Positions 17,201 through 25,144 of a stretch of DNA of 64,000 nucleotides are shown here, piece after piece. The first letter of the stretch is position 1, and each line of letters opens with the position of its first letter. The DNA comes from Sinomonas sp. ASV486 (GTDB lineage Bacteria > Actinomycetota > Actinomycetes > Actinomycetales > Micrococcaceae): NCBI RefSeq assembly GCF_030908215.1, contig NZ_JAVFJK010000014.1:62001-126000 (forward strand). The letters run 5' to 3'. The notes under the pieces were generated by a model, which did not search any database, had not been told where the DNA came from, and saw only the letters and a program-made list of their open reading frames with translations. A program made the position numbers and the translations under genes.

Positions 17201-17642
17201 GCTCGTGGAGGAGGCGCTCGGCGTCGTGCTCGACGACCCGTCACGCGGACCCCTCGCCTGGCTCGACGCCGGCGCGACGTTCGCGTGGGAATCGTGGGAG
17301 ATCGTCGAGGGGACCGACTACAGCCAGTCCCACGCGTGGGCGGCCGCCGCGTGGCCCGTGCTCGTGGACGGGATCCTCGGGCTGCGGCGCGTGGCGCCCG
17401 GCCGGTTCGAGGTCAGACCGCCCGCGTGCCGCCTCGAGTGGGCTCGTGCGGAGCTCCCCGTCGAGCAGGGCAGGCTGGGGATCTCGTGGCGCCGTTCCGA
17501 CGCCGGGGTGGAGCTCGAGTGCGAACTGCCTCCGGGGACCGAGGCGCTGGTCACCGTTCCGGACACGACGCACGACGCCGCGCCCCGCCTCCTCGGGCCG
17601 GGTCGCCACACGCTGGGGCCGGCTCGCGGGGCCGCCCAGTGA
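14271..17642 (+). CDS. large GH78 alpha-L-rhamnosidase-like protein with an inserted lectin-like domain
   Basis: A 1123-residue family 78 glycoside hydrolase-like protein, well above the usual 850-950. The N-terminal sandwich (PRLSWQAEA) is followed at about residues 163-340 by an inserted beta-rich domain (FDFTLEAELRPVLGACGIVFHSG, here shortened in reading) resembling concanavalin-like glycan-binding modules. Then come the rhamnosidase N domain (YYDAADVTGAVR), the helical barrel with MDTPTREKGQFLADA near residues 709-723, and WESWEIVEGTDYSQSHAWA near the end. The catalytic loop differs from the CPQRDER form of the first enzyme but keeps an acidic pair. No signal peptide. It starts 4 nt after the previous stop and is likely cotranscribed. 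Substrate probably differs from the first rhamnosidase. Confidence 0.85.
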   Translation: MATTGTETSNDSQATAREALGPLVPVRLRVEGAERCLTAGPTPRLSWQAEARAGAGDPSSAGTRTGAEVPDGRLTPVAAEARILAVDGRVLWAPGPLALPAHATTRVVVPAASALPPDTECSWTVRLRSADGAWGPWSAEHAFGTGLGDADWTAQWITRAPGGRAPIRIVHGLGGRPELRWHGIPFVPAPAEAEFDFTLEAELRPVLGACGIVFHSGGPGTGLLLELGPGDRITLRPLAAWGQPCGPEDWASAPLAEAALPAPSPASTDRHPDGRVRPGETPWRHLRAEARGGRLAVAVDGTPVLDTALPAPAGTLLGLHATPRAEGALRGLTLSNGTEPFRYSTAADGLAGWPADTPFRQPDEWSLLRTEVRLAGPVRRAVLYAAARHQAWASVGGREVLALSSFGYPGEDYYDAADVTGAVRAAAADSGRMALAALAHWYGPGQGRASGHPGLIAQLHLEYADGRREVFDTGPGWRAAEAPYAQAGYRNDEGDPIEHALAPLPAGWDSPGFAEGSGWGPGVVLGTHPREEFPSLHPRRAHTAEEQVDPVRWLTAADGTRVADFGAVRALRPHAAFDGASGPGGTVRLRAGYSLRADGRVDEAKTPSQNTDMGFLAGPGFADTNTDTDTGAADGAAPGAPFEARVHLGFRYLEIEARGAQEGVPAGVSAAVVRATHPDAPAAVETSDPRLNRVLALLQDSALHGVQERFMDTPTREKGQFLADAVNISLATMAAFGEREFTRQALREFVWSGTRYWNAPEERGRLNAVYPNGDGKRDIPDFSLMLPEWAEAYWLNSGDDTFAAELLPALEATCGYVRRAIPDAGPCTGLVTDLPGGGGPYLHGIVDWPAPNRHGYDMAAAARTAVNAQAYAALTSTSRLAGALGREALAASLRDSAAALAAAMEAKLRVDGVLVDGLHADGVPSRHASQHASAMPLAVRATDPQHRSADARRAASLGLRMGPMTWHRLLAALVGEGLVEEALGVVLDDPSRGPLAWLDAGATFAWESWEIVEGTDYSQSHAWAAAAWPVLVDGILGLRRVAPGRFEVRPPACRLEWARAELPVEQGRLGISWRRSDAGVELECELPPGTEALVTVPDTTHDAAPRLLGPGRHTLGPARGAAQ

Positions 17643-17745
17643 CCGTTACGTCCGCGGCTCGGGGGCGTGCCGCCGTCGTGCGCGAGGAACCGAGGCTCGC
17701 CCGGAAGCCCCGGAGCGCCTGCGGGGAAGGCGGTAGTCTCCCAGC

Positions 17746-18801
17746 ATGAGCCGTTCCCGAACCGCGTCCGCCCCCGCGTCCGGCACCGCGAGCATCCGGG
17801 ACGTCGCGGAGCTCGCGGGCGTGTCCGTGGGCACGGTGTCCAACGTGCTCAACCGGCCTGACATCGTCCGCCCCGCGACCGTCGAGCGCGTGCACACGGC
17901 TATCAAGGAGCTCGGGTTCGTGCGCAACGACGCCGCGCGGCAGCTGCGCGCGGGCCGCTCGACGACGATCGGGCTCGTGGTGCTCGACGTCCGGAACCCG
18001 TTCTTCACCGACGTGGCCCGCGGCGCCGAGGACGAGGCCGCGCACGACGGGCTCTCCGTGGTCATGGCGAACAGCGACGAATCGGCGGAGCGCGAGGCCT
18101 CGCATCTGGACTACTTCGAGACGCAGCGCGTGCTCGGAATGCTCATCTCGCCGATCGGTGACCTCGGAGACCGGCTCGAGCGCCTCCGGGCCGCGGGCAC
18201 CCCGGTGGTGCTCGTGGACCGGACGGCGGGCAACCGCAGCCTGAGCTCGGTGGCCGTCGACGACGTCGAGGGCGGCCGCCTCGCCGCCCAGCACGTGCTC
18301 GGGCTCGGTCGGCGACGCCTCGCGTTCGTGGGCGGCCCGCACGATCTCGACCAGATGCGCGACCGCCTCGCCGGGGCCCGGGCCGCAGCCGACGGCGTCA
18401 AGGGAGCGAGCGTCGAGGGGATCGCGACGGCGGGACTCGGCTTCGAGGATGGTCGACGCGCCGCCAAGGCCCTCCTCGGGCGGCCAGCTTCCGAACGCCC
18501 GGATGCCCTCCTGGCGGGCAACGACCTCGTGGCGATCGGCGCGCTCCAGGTGCTGATGGGGGAGGGCGGACTCCGCGTCCCCGAGGATGTCGCGATCGTG
18601 GGCTACGACGACATCGACTTCGCGAGCGCCGCAGTGGTGCCCCTCTCGTCCGTGCGCCAGCCCCGTGAGCTGATCGGCGAGACCGCGGTGCAGATCCTGC
18701 GAGAGGAGGCCGAGGATCCGTCCCTTGAACCCCGGCAGGTGGTGTTCAAGCCCGAGCTCGTGGTGCGGGACTCGACCGTGGGGCGCGGCGCGCAGGGATG
18801 A
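17746..18801 (+). CDS. LacI-family transcriptional regulator
   Basis: A 351-residue LacI/GalR regulator. The helix-turn-helix is at residues 16-36 (IRDVAELAGVSVGTVSNVLN), followed by a hinge helix (NDAARQLRAGRS) and an effector domain with VVLVDRTAG, FVGGPHDLDQMRDR and VGYDDIDFASAAVVPLSSV. It lies 103 bp after the large GH78 gene on the same strand and probably controls the oxidoreductase-GH78 operon through the site at 12114-12127. Its recognition helix differs from the rhamnose regulator at 4598-5671, in line with the different operator. The effector is unknown. Confidence 0.88.
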   Translation: MSRSRTASAPASGTASIRDVAELAGVSVGTVSNVLNRPDIVRPATVERVHTAIKELGFVRNDAARQLRAGRSTTIGLVVLDVRNPFFTDVARGAEDEAAHDGLSVVMANSDESAEREASHLDYFETQRVLGMLISPIGDLGDRLERLRAAGTPVVLVDRTAGNRSLSSVAVDDVEGGRLAAQHVLGLGRRRLAFVGGPHDLDQMRDRLAGARAAADGVKGASVEGIATAGLGFEDGRRAAKALLGRPASERPDALLAGNDLVAIGALQVLMGEGGLRVPEDVAIVGYDDIDFASAAVVPLSSVRQPRELIGETAVQILREEAEDPSLEPRQVVFKPELVVRDSTVGRGAQG

Positions 18802-18928
18802 CCCCGGTGAGGACATAGGCCGTTGGTCCGTATCCTGCTCACGGGCCGGGGTTGTAGGTTCGCCGGTGGAGGCGCCATGCCCTCCTGAGCTGTGGCTGCA
18901 GCACACCCCGTGTCGAGGAGGTTCCACC

Positions 18929-19984
18929 ATGAAAGCACTCGTCTACCACGGCCCCGGCCAGAAGGCCTGGGAGGACGTCCCAGACCCGGTCATCCAGGAC
19001 GCCACGGACGCGATCGTCAAGATCGAGACCACAACGATCTGCGGCACCGACCTGCACATCCTCAAGGGCGACGTCCCCGCCGTGACCGATGGCCGCATCC
19101 TCGGGCACGAGGGCGTGGGAGTAGTCACCGAGGTGGGCCCGGACTGCACGAAGGTCAAAGTGGGCGACCGCGTGATCGTCTCGTGCATCACCAAGTGCAT
19201 GGACTGCGACTTCTGCCGCGCCGGGCTCACGTCACACTGCCAGACCGTGGGCGGCATCGGCTGGATCTTCGGCCACCTCATCGACGGGACCCAGGCCGAG
19301 TACGTGCGCGTTCCGTTCGCGGACAACGGGCTCATCCCGCTCCCCGAGGGCGTCACGGCCGAGCAGGGTGCCATGCTCAGCGACATCCTGCCCACGGGCT
19401 ACGAGATGGGCGTCCTGTATGGCGCGGTCAAGGAGGGCGACGTCGTCGCCGTCGTGGGATCGGGACCGGTGGGCCTCGCGGCGATCATGACGGCGGGGCC
19501 CGCCGGCGCGTCGAAGGTCATCGCCGTGGATGGCAACGAGTACCGACTCGAGGAAGCGCGGAAGTTCGGCGCAACGGATACCGTGCTGGTGGCCGACGGC
19601 GTGGACGTCGCCGCCGAGCTGAAGAAGCTCAGCCGCGATGGGCTCGGCGTCGACGTCGCGATCGAGGCCGTGGGCATACCCGCGACGTTCACCACGGCGC
19701 TCGACTCGATCCGTCCCGGCGGCCGCGTGGCCAACGTGGGCGTGCACGGCAAGCCCGTCGAGTTCCCGATCGACCGCGACTGGATCAACAACATCACGAT
19801 CACCACGGGCCTCGTGAATGCGACGACGGCGCCGGAGCTCCTCGACAAGATCAGCTCCGGCGCGATCGACCCCGCCAAGTTCGTGACCCACCGGTTCACG
19901 TTCGGGCAGATCACCGAGGCCTATGACACCTTCGCCAACGCCGCGACGGAGAAGGCGCTCAAGGTCATCATCACCGCGGAGTAG
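18929..19984 (+). CDS. zinc-dependent alcohol dehydrogenase
   Basis: A 351-residue medium-chain dehydrogenase/reductase. The catalytic-zinc Cys is in TTTICGTDLHILKGD, followed by GHEGVGVV. Structural-zinc cysteines are in CITKCMDCDFCRAGLTSHC. The NAD-binding motif is VVGSGPVGLAA around residue 173. ATG at 18929 has GAGGAGG upstream, and the gene stands alone 127 bp after the LacI gene. Its 3' end is only 2 bp from the convergent thiolase gene. The substrate cannot be read from sequence. A role in alcohol/aldehyde handling linked to lactaldehyde from rhamnose is possible but not shown. Confidence 0.88.
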   Translation: MKALVYHGPGQKAWEDVPDPVIQDATDAIVKIETTTICGTDLHILKGDVPAVTDGRILGHEGVGVVTEVGPDCTKVKVGDRVIVSCITKCMDCDFCRAGLTSHCQTVGGIGWIFGHLIDGTQAEYVRVPFADNGLIPLPEGVTAEQGAMLSDILPTGYEMGVLYGAVKEGDVVAVVGSGPVGLAAIMTAGPAGASKVIAVDGNEYRLEEARKFGATDTVLVADGVDVAAELKKLSRDGLGVDVAIEAVGIPATFTTALDSIRPGGRVANVGVHGKPVEFPIDRDWINNITITTGLVNATTAPELLDKISSGAIDPAKFVTHRFTFGQITEAYDTFANAATEKALKVIITAE

Positions 19985-19986
19985 GG

Positions 19987-21177
19987 TCAGACGGCCTCGA
20001 GCACGCTCACGTAGTTCGCGATCGCGAGGCCGCCCATGTTGTGCACGGCCGCCCGGCGCGCGCCGGGGAGCTGCATCTCCCCGGCGCTCCCGGTGAGATG
20101 CATGGCCGCGACCACGTGCTGCGACACGCCCGTGGCTCCCACAGGATGGCCCTTGGCCTTGAGCCCGCCGGACAGGTTGACCGGCAGCCGACCGCCCCGG
20201 TACACGGACCCGTCCTCGATCGCCACGCTCCCCTTGCCCCGCTCCGCGAGCCCCATCACCTCGTACATGAGGAGCTCGGCGATCGTGAAGCAGTCGTGGA
20301 CCTCGGCGAGGTCGAGGTCCACGAGGTCCGCGCCGGCCATGGACAGGGCCCGGGCCCACGCGGCCCGGCTGCCGGCGAACTCGAGCGGGTCGCGCTTCGC
20401 TGCGGGCAGGAAGTCGTTCGCGTGCCCGAACCCCGCGAGGCGCACGGGATCCGCGGCGGCGCCCGACGGCGCGTGGTCGGCCGAGAGCACGAGGGCGGCG
20501 GCGCCGTCGGACACCGGGGAGCAGTCGGTGCGCCGCAGCGGCGCGTCCACGATGGGGTTCTTCTCCGAGACGGTGCGGCAGAACTCCTCGCCGAAGTCGC
20601 GGTGCATGTGCGCGTACGGGTTGGCCATGCCGTTGCGGTGGTTCTTCGCGGCGATCGATCCGAGCACGTCCGAGACCTGGCCGTAGCGGTCCTCATACGC
20701 CCGGGCCACCTCCGCGAAGAGCCCGGTGAAGCCCGTGGTCGAGGGCCTCCCGGCCGACTCGTACCCCGCGCCCAGGAGTGCCGCGCCCACGGTGTCGGGC
20801 CCGGCTGCGGTCATCTTCTCGGCCCCTATCACGAGCACATTCCGAGCCGTCCCGGCCAGGAGCGCCCTGACGCCCTGCTGGAACGCTCCCGAGCCGGAAG
20901 CGCACGCATTCTCGACGCGGGTCGCGGGCACATTGGCGAGGTCGTCGGAGACCTGCAGCGCGAGCGAGGACGCGAACGCGAGCGGCACCATGCCCGCGTT
21001 GTAGTTGCCGAGGTAGATCTCGTCGATCTGACCCGGCTCGAGGCCCGAGTTCTCGATGGCCTCGCGAGCGGCGGTCACGACGAGCGACTCGAGCGTCTCC
21101 CCCTCGAGCTTCCCGAACCGGGTGTGGCCCCATCCCGTGAGCAGGACGTCGGTCCCGAACTGGTCCTTGAGCGACAT
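19987..21177 (-). CDS. thiolase (SCP2/acetyl-CoA acetyltransferase type)
   Basis: A 396-residue thiolase-fold enzyme. The nucleophilic Cys is in RVENACASGSGAFQQG, the second catalytic region is EVHDCFTIAELLMYE, and the GHP motif is in GGLKAKGHPVGATGVSQ. The form is that of SCP2/SCP-x-type thiolases rather than FadA or PhaA. ATG at 21177 shares one base with the stop of the CoA-transferase B gene (TGATG). Together with the CoA-transferase it should activate a beta-keto acid and cleave its CoA ester, as in 3-oxoadipate or acetoacetate breakdown. Which substrate is used is not evident. Confidence 0.88.
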   Translation of the reverse strand: MSLKDQFGTDVLLTGWGHTRFGKLEGETLESLVVTAAREAIENSGLEPGQIDEIYLGNYNAGMVPLAFASSLALQVSDDLANVPATRVENACASGSGAFQQGVRALLAGTARNVLVIGAEKMTAAGPDTVGAALLGAGYESAGRPSTTGFTGLFAEVARAYEDRYGQVSDVLGSIAAKNHRNGMANPYAHMHRDFGEEFCRTVSEKNPIVDAPLRRTDCSPVSDGAAALVLSADHAPSGAAADPVRLAGFGHANDFLPAAKRDPLEFAGSRAAWARALSMAGADLVDLDLAEVHDCFTIAELLMYEVMGLAERGKGSVAIEDGSVYRGGRLPVNLSGGLKAKGHPVGATGVSQHVVAAMHLTGSAGEMQLPGARRAAVHNMGGLAIANYVSVLEAV

Positions 21178-21875
21178 CAGCGCGCCACCTCCGCGAGGGC
21201 GTCGGCCCGCGCGGCCTGGGGGGCTACGTCGAATTCCGCGCCCGTCTTGTCCCGCAACTCGTCGAGCCCCACGCCGGGGGCGAGCTTTACGAGCGTGAGC
21301 CGCCGCGCGCCGTCGTGCGCATCGCCTTGCCTGAGCACGTCGAACACCGCCAGGTCGGTGATGATCCGGTCCACGACCCCGACTCCGGTGAGCGGCAGGG
21401 TGCACTCTGCGACGATCTTGGGCGTGCCGTCCTTGGCGACGTGCTCGGTGAGCACGACGACGCGCGGCGTCCCCGCCACGAGGTCCATGGCCCCGCCCAT
21501 CCCCTTGACCATCTTGCCGGGAATCTGCCAGTTGGCGAGGTCACCGCTGCCGGAAACCTGCATGGCCCCGAGGATCGCCACCTTGACGTGGCCGCCGCGG
21601 ATCATGCCGAAGCTCGTGGCGGAGTCGAAGATCGAGCCGCCGGGCACGACCGTCACGGTCTGCTTGCCGGCGTTGATGAGGTCGGCGTCTTCGTCGCCCT
21701 CGTAGGGGAACGGGCCCATGCCGAGCAGCCCGTTCTCGCTCTGCAGGTGCACGGTCACGCCGTCGGGAAGGTTGTTGGCAACGAGGGTCGGGATGCCGAT
21801 CCCGAGGTTCACGTAGTCGCCGTCGCTCAGCTCGGTGGCGGCGATCGCCGCCATCTCATCGCGGGTCCAAGCCAT
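21177..21875 (-). CDS. scoB-like: 3-oxoacid CoA-transferase subunit B
   Basis: A 232-residue beta subunit of a family I CoA-transferase. The catalytic glutamate lies in the SENG motif ([12 protein letters not shown]), followed by the glycine-rich [20 protein letters not shown]. It moves CoA from succinyl-CoA or acetyl-CoA to a 3-oxoacid as a complex with subunit A. AAAGGAGACCC precedes the ATG at 21875. It lies 64 bp after the subunit A gene, with a short tandem repeat in the gap. Confidence 0.92.
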   Translation of the reverse strand: MAWTRDEMAAIAATELSDGDYVNLGIGIPTLVANNLPDGVTVHLQSENGLLGMGPFPYEGDEDADLINAGKQTVTVVPGGSIFDSATSFGMIRGGHVKVAILGAMQVSGSGDLANWQIPGKMVKGMGGAMDLVAGTPRVVVLTEHVAKDGTPKIVAECTLPLTGVGVVDRIITDLAVFDVLRQGDAHDGARRLTLVKLAPGVGLDELRDKTGAEFDVAPQAARADALAEVAR

Positions 21876-21891
21876 GGAAAGGGTCTCCTTT

Positions 21892-21943
21892 GGAAGTCAG
21901 GTTCTGGGAGTCAGGTTCTGAGAGTCAGGTTCTTGGGGGTCAG
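21892..21943. repeat. 14-bp tandem repeat between the two CoA-transferase genes
   Basis: Three near-identical copies of a 14-15-bp unit with the core AGTCAGGTTCT (21892-21906, 21907-21920, 21921-21934) and a partial fourth that contains the stop codon of the subunit A gene. It lies in the 64-bp gap just before the subunit B ribosome-binding site. Confidence 0.85.
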
Positions 21944-22713
21944 CCGGCGACGGCGGAGGGCTGGGTCTGCAGCTGCTGGTCCTGCCGGTGCTGGTCCTGC
22001 CGATGCTCGGCCTGAGGGCGCGGGCGCGTCGTGGTCTGCTCGATGTGCTTCACGCGGTCTGTGGCCTGCACGAGCCGCTGGACATAGACGCCGGGTGTGA
22101 CGATGTGGTTGGGATCGAGCTCGCCCGCTGGCACGACGTGCTCGGCCTCGGCGACCGTGATCCGCCCGGCGGTCGCAACGATCGGGTTGAAGTTCCGGGC
22201 GGTGTAGCGGTAGACGAGGTTGCCCGCGGTGTCCGCCGTGTGGGCATGGACGAGTGCGACGTCGGCCACGATCCCGCGCTCCCGGACGTAGAGCTCGCCG
22301 TCGAACGTCTCGTGCGGCTTCCCCTCGGCGACGAGCGTGCCCACGCCTGTCTTGGTGTAGAACGCGGGGATCCCGGCACCTCCGGCCCGGAGCCGCTCGG
22401 CGAGCGTACCCTGGGGCGTGAACTCGACCTCGAGTCTCCCGGCGAGGTACTGCTCCGCGAACAGCCTGTTCTCGCCCACGTAGCTCGCAATGACCTTCGC
22501 TACCTGGCCGGCCTCGATGAGGACGCCGAGGCCCTTGCCGTCGATACCCATGTTGTTGGAGGCGACGGTGAGGCCCGTGACCCCGGAGTCCCGCACGGCG
22601 TCGATGAGGTCGGCCGGGATTCCGCTCAGGCCGAACCCGCCCACCGCCAGCGTCATCCCGTCCGTGAGCGTGCCGGCCAGCGCCTCGGCGGCATCTGTGT
22701 ACATCGTGAGCAT
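21940..22713 (-). CDS. scoA-like: 3-oxoacid CoA-transferase subunit A
   Basis: A 257-residue alpha subunit of a family I CoA-transferase. Typical segments are GMTLAVGGFGLSGIPADLI at the N-terminus, SNNMGIDGKGLGVL, SYVGENRLFAEQYLAG and PAFYTKTGVGTLVAEGK. The last 25 or so residues (RPRPQAEHRQDQHRQDQQLQ and on) are a Gln/Arg/His-rich tail encoded by imperfect short repeats and are not part of the usual fold. It heads the leftward scoA-scoB-thiolase operon, divergent from the IclR gene. Confidence 0.92.
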   Translation of the reverse strand: MLTMYTDAAEALAGTLTDGMTLAVGGFGLSGIPADLIDAVRDSGVTGLTVASNNMGIDGKGLGVLIEAGQVAKVIASYVGENRLFAEQYLAGRLEVEFTPQGTLAERLRAGGAGIPAFYTKTGVGTLVAEGKPHETFDGELYVRERGIVADVALVHAHTADTAGNLVYRYTARNFNPIVATAGRITVAEAEHVVPAGELDPNHIVTPGVYVQRLVQATDRVKHIEQTTTRPRPQAEHRQDQHRQDQQLQTQPSAVAG

Positions 22714-22750
22714 GGGCTCCTCCTCGAGCTCGGTGGCGTCCCTGATTCAG

Positions 22751-22763
22751 CCACGTTGTGGAC
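22751..22763. promoter_or_regulatory. candidate IclR operator, scoA side
   Basis: CCACGTTGTGGAC, a quasi-palindrome (CCAC-N4-GTGG type) about 40 bp upstream of the scoA start. Its reverse complement matches the site at 22855-22867 at 11 of 13 positions. Confidence 0.55.
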
Positions 22764-22854
22764 TGTTCTGGTGAGGAGCCTAGGGCCGCTGTTCCTTGGG
22801 TCACAAGGGAGAAGGACTCCGACTGTTCACGTGATGGTCGGTGCGACCTAGAAT

Positions 22855-22867
22855 GTCCACATTGTGG
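22855..22867. promoter_or_regulatory. candidate IclR operator, regulator side
   Basis: GTCCACATTGTGG, the inverted partner of the site at 22751-22763, about 23 bp upstream of the iclR start. The pair brackets the divergent promoter region. Confidence 0.55.
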
Positions 22868-22889
22868 CGTGTTTGTTGTGAGGAGGCCG

Positions 22890-23654
22890 ATGGCAGACGT
22901 CCAGGGTACGCAGGTCGTGGGGCGGGTTGCACTCCTGCTGCGGATCGTCGCGAAGGCGGGCGGGACGGGGCTATCCCTCCCGGGGATCGTGCGCGCCTCG
23001 GCCCTGACCCGACCCACGGTCCACCGGCTCCTCAAAGCCCTCGCAGCCGAGGGCCTCCTCGACCTCGACGAGCCGACCGGCCGATGGCACCTCGGCCCCG
23101 AGCTGTACGTCTTGGGCACGGTTGCGGGAGGCCGGTTCGCCGTCGAGCACGTGGCGCGGCCGGCCCTTCGTCGCCTCGCCGAGGCGACGGGCGAGTCGGC
23201 GTTCCTCTCGATCCGGCGCGGCAACGAGACCGTGTGCCTCGCGCGCGAAGAGGGGAGCTTCCCTGTACGCTCGTTCGTGCTCTACGAGGGCAAACGGTTC
23301 CCGCTGGGCGTGGCCTCGGCGGGCATCGCAATCCTCGCCTTCCTGCCGGAGGAGGAGTCTGAGGCCATCATCGCCGACGACGGCGAGCGCTCCGCCGAGT
23401 ACGGCCCCGCCCACGCGTCCGGGCCGCTCCGCGACAAGGTCGCCGAGACGCGCGAACTCGGGTACTCAGTCAACCCGGGCCTCATCGTAGAGGGCTCCTA
23501 CGGGCTCGGCGCGGCGGTCTTCGACCCCGCGGGCCGGCCAGCATGGGCTCTCTCGCTCACGGGCATCGAGCCGCGATTCCGGCCCGGGCGCCGCGAGGAG
23601 CTAGGCGAGCTGCTGATGGCCGAGGCACACAGGCTCTCGACGGCGATCGCCTGA
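22890..23654 (+). CDS. IclR-family transcriptional regulator
   Basis: A 254-residue IclR regulator. The winged HTH is in residues 10-70 (VARVALLLRIVA form; LSLPGIVRASALTRPTVHRL is the helix-turn-helix) and the effector domain follows (ATGESAFLSIRRGNETVCLA and the C-terminal GYSVNPGLIVEGSYGLGAAV). ATG at 22890 has GAGGAGG upstream. It is divergent from the CoA-transferase/thiolase operon with two matching palindromes in the 176-bp gap, so it most likely controls that operon and itself, as PcaR/KipR-type proteins do for keto-acid degradation. Confidence 0.9.
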   Translation: MADVQGTQVVGRVALLLRIVAKAGGTGLSLPGIVRASALTRPTVHRLLKALAAEGLLDLDEPTGRWHLGPELYVLGTVAGGRFAVEHVARPALRRLAEATGESAFLSIRRGNETVCLAREEGSFPVRSFVLYEGKRFPLGVASAGIAILAFLPEEESEAIIADDGERSAEYGPAHASGPLRDKVAETRELGYSVNPGLIVEGSYGLGAAVFDPAGRPAWALSLTGIEPRFRPGRREELGELLMAEAHRLSTAIA

Positions 23655-23658
23655 CGAA

Positions 23659-23889
23659 TCAGCCGCCCCAGACGTCCCCTGCTGCAAGACGCGCCAGATG
23701 GGCTCTGGCCTCCTGCTCGCTGACGCCGATCCGGACCAGGCTCTCGATGCTGGCCCGCTCATCGACATACGGAGCCGAGGTTCTGGGAGTCGCGGGTGTG
23801 TGTTCTGCGGGGTGAGGGGCGAGCGGACGGCGTCCACCGACCCGTCCAAGTGCGGTCGAGGTGGTGCGGTCGGTGGTGCTGGTGTGCAT
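23659..23889 (-). CDS. small hypothetical protein
   Basis: A 76-residue frame, convergent with and 4 bp from the IclR gene. The first 35 residues are Thr/Pro/Arg-rich and look disordered. The second half (VDERASIESLVRIGVSEQEA then RAHLARLAAGDVWGG) has the regular helical pattern and codon bias of a real protein. AAGG lies before the ATG at 23889. I do not recognise a family or function. The 244 bp between this gene and 24134 hold no further gene that I can support. Confidence 0.5.
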   Translation of the reverse strand: MHTSTTDRTTSTALGRVGGRRPLAPHPAEHTPATPRTSAPYVDERASIESLVRIGVSEQEARAHLARLAAGDVWGG

Positions 23890-24133
23890 GAGCGGTCAAC
23901 CTTGTCTCGAAGGTGCCCATCGCCGTGACGCCATCGTCGCGGCCTGTGGGCTGCTGCGGATACCAAGAAAGCTGTGGAGCCGGAAAGGTCTGCCACACTG
24001 TGGTGCCGAGGTGCTGGCCTCATTCGTCACAAGAGGCGCGTCCTCCCTAGGATGCAGCGAAAACCACAGACAACAACAGAGGACAAAGTCCCTGCCCTGC
24101 CGCAGTTCCGGGGCGCAGGGCTAGGGTAGGACC

Positions 24134-25129
24134 ATGCCGGACACGGTGACCGGGTGGCTTTTGGACTCCGACCCAGCGCTCCGCTGGCAGGTCGAGCGCG
24201 ATCTGGCCCACGCGCCGTCGGACGCGTGGGAGGCCTCACGAGCCCGGGTCGCGACCGAGGGGTTCGGCGCGGGGCTCCTCGCGTGTCAGGATCCCGACGG
24301 GCAGTGGGCCGGGGGCGCATACTTCCCCGCGGACTTCGACTTCCACGGTCCCGACGCCGCCGAGGGCGCCGGCCAACCTTGGACGGCCACCACATGGAGC
24401 CTGAGCACGCTTCGGGAATGGGGCTTCGAGGCGTCCGCCCTCGAGGGAACAGTCAGGAAGCTCGCCGCCAACAGCCACTGGGAGTACGACCCCACGCTCC
24501 CCTACTGGGGCGGCGAGGTCGATGCGTGCATCAACGCCGCCACGCTCGCCAATGGCGCCTGGCTCGGCGCCGATGTCACCAGGCTCGCCCAGTGGTTCGT
24601 CGACCACCAGACGGCTGAGGGCGGCTGGAACTGCGAATGGGTCAACGGCTCCGTCCGCTCATCGTTCCACTCCACGATCAACGCGCTGCGCGGGATCCTC
24701 TCCTACGAGAAGGCCGCCGACCGGCCCGAAGGGCCCGAGGAACCCGGCGATCAACTCCGGACCGCCCGCAAGGCAGGCGAGGAGTACCTTCTCGACCGCC
24801 GCCTGATGCATCGAAGGACCACCGGCGAGTTCGTCCCGCAGGGCGCCACGGTCTTTGCGTACCCGTTCCGGTGGCAGCACACTGTGCTCCGCGCCGTGGA
24901 CTACTTCCGCGAGGCCTCGATCCACGACGGCGCCAGCCCGGACCCGCGCCTCGGTGAGGCGATCGAGGTGATCCGCTCGAAGCGGCGGGACGACGGGACC
25001 TGGCTCCAGGAGCACCGCTACCCGGGCCGCGTGTGGTTCGACGTCGACGTACTGCCCGGCGAGCCGTCGAAGTGGCTCACGTTCTACGCGACGCGCGCCC
25101 TCAGTTGGTGGGACGAGGCGCGCACCTGA
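24134..25129 (+). CDS. squalene/terpenoid cyclase-fold protein of unknown function
   Basis: A 331-residue protein with the alpha/alpha-barrel repeats of prenyltransferase/terpenoid-cyclase-like proteins: several Gln-Trp style motifs such as LLACQDPDGQWAGGAYF, TAEGGWNCEWVNGS and RRDDGTWLQEHRYPGRVWFD. There is no DXDD motif of squalene-hopene cyclases in view and no signal peptide, so it is unlikely to be a full cyclase (usual length over 600). Proteins of this size are widespread in actinobacteria as uncharacterised members. It stands alone, convergent with the ArsR-type gene at 15 bp. Function unknown. Confidence 0.7.
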   Translation: MPDTVTGWLLDSDPALRWQVERDLAHAPSDAWEASRARVATEGFGAGLLACQDPDGQWAGGAYFPADFDFHGPDAAEGAGQPWTATTWSLSTLREWGFEASALEGTVRKLAANSHWEYDPTLPYWGGEVDACINAATLANGAWLGADVTRLAQWFVDHQTAEGGWNCEWVNGSVRSSFHSTINALRGILSYEKAADRPEGPEEPGDQLRTARKAGEEYLLDRRLMHRRTTGEFVPQGATVFAYPFRWQHTVLRAVDYFREASIHDGASPDPRLGEAIEVIRSKRRDDGTWLQEHRYPGRVWFDVDVLPGEPSKWLTFYATRALSWWDEART

Positions 25130-25144
25130 AGGCGCCGGCCCGGG

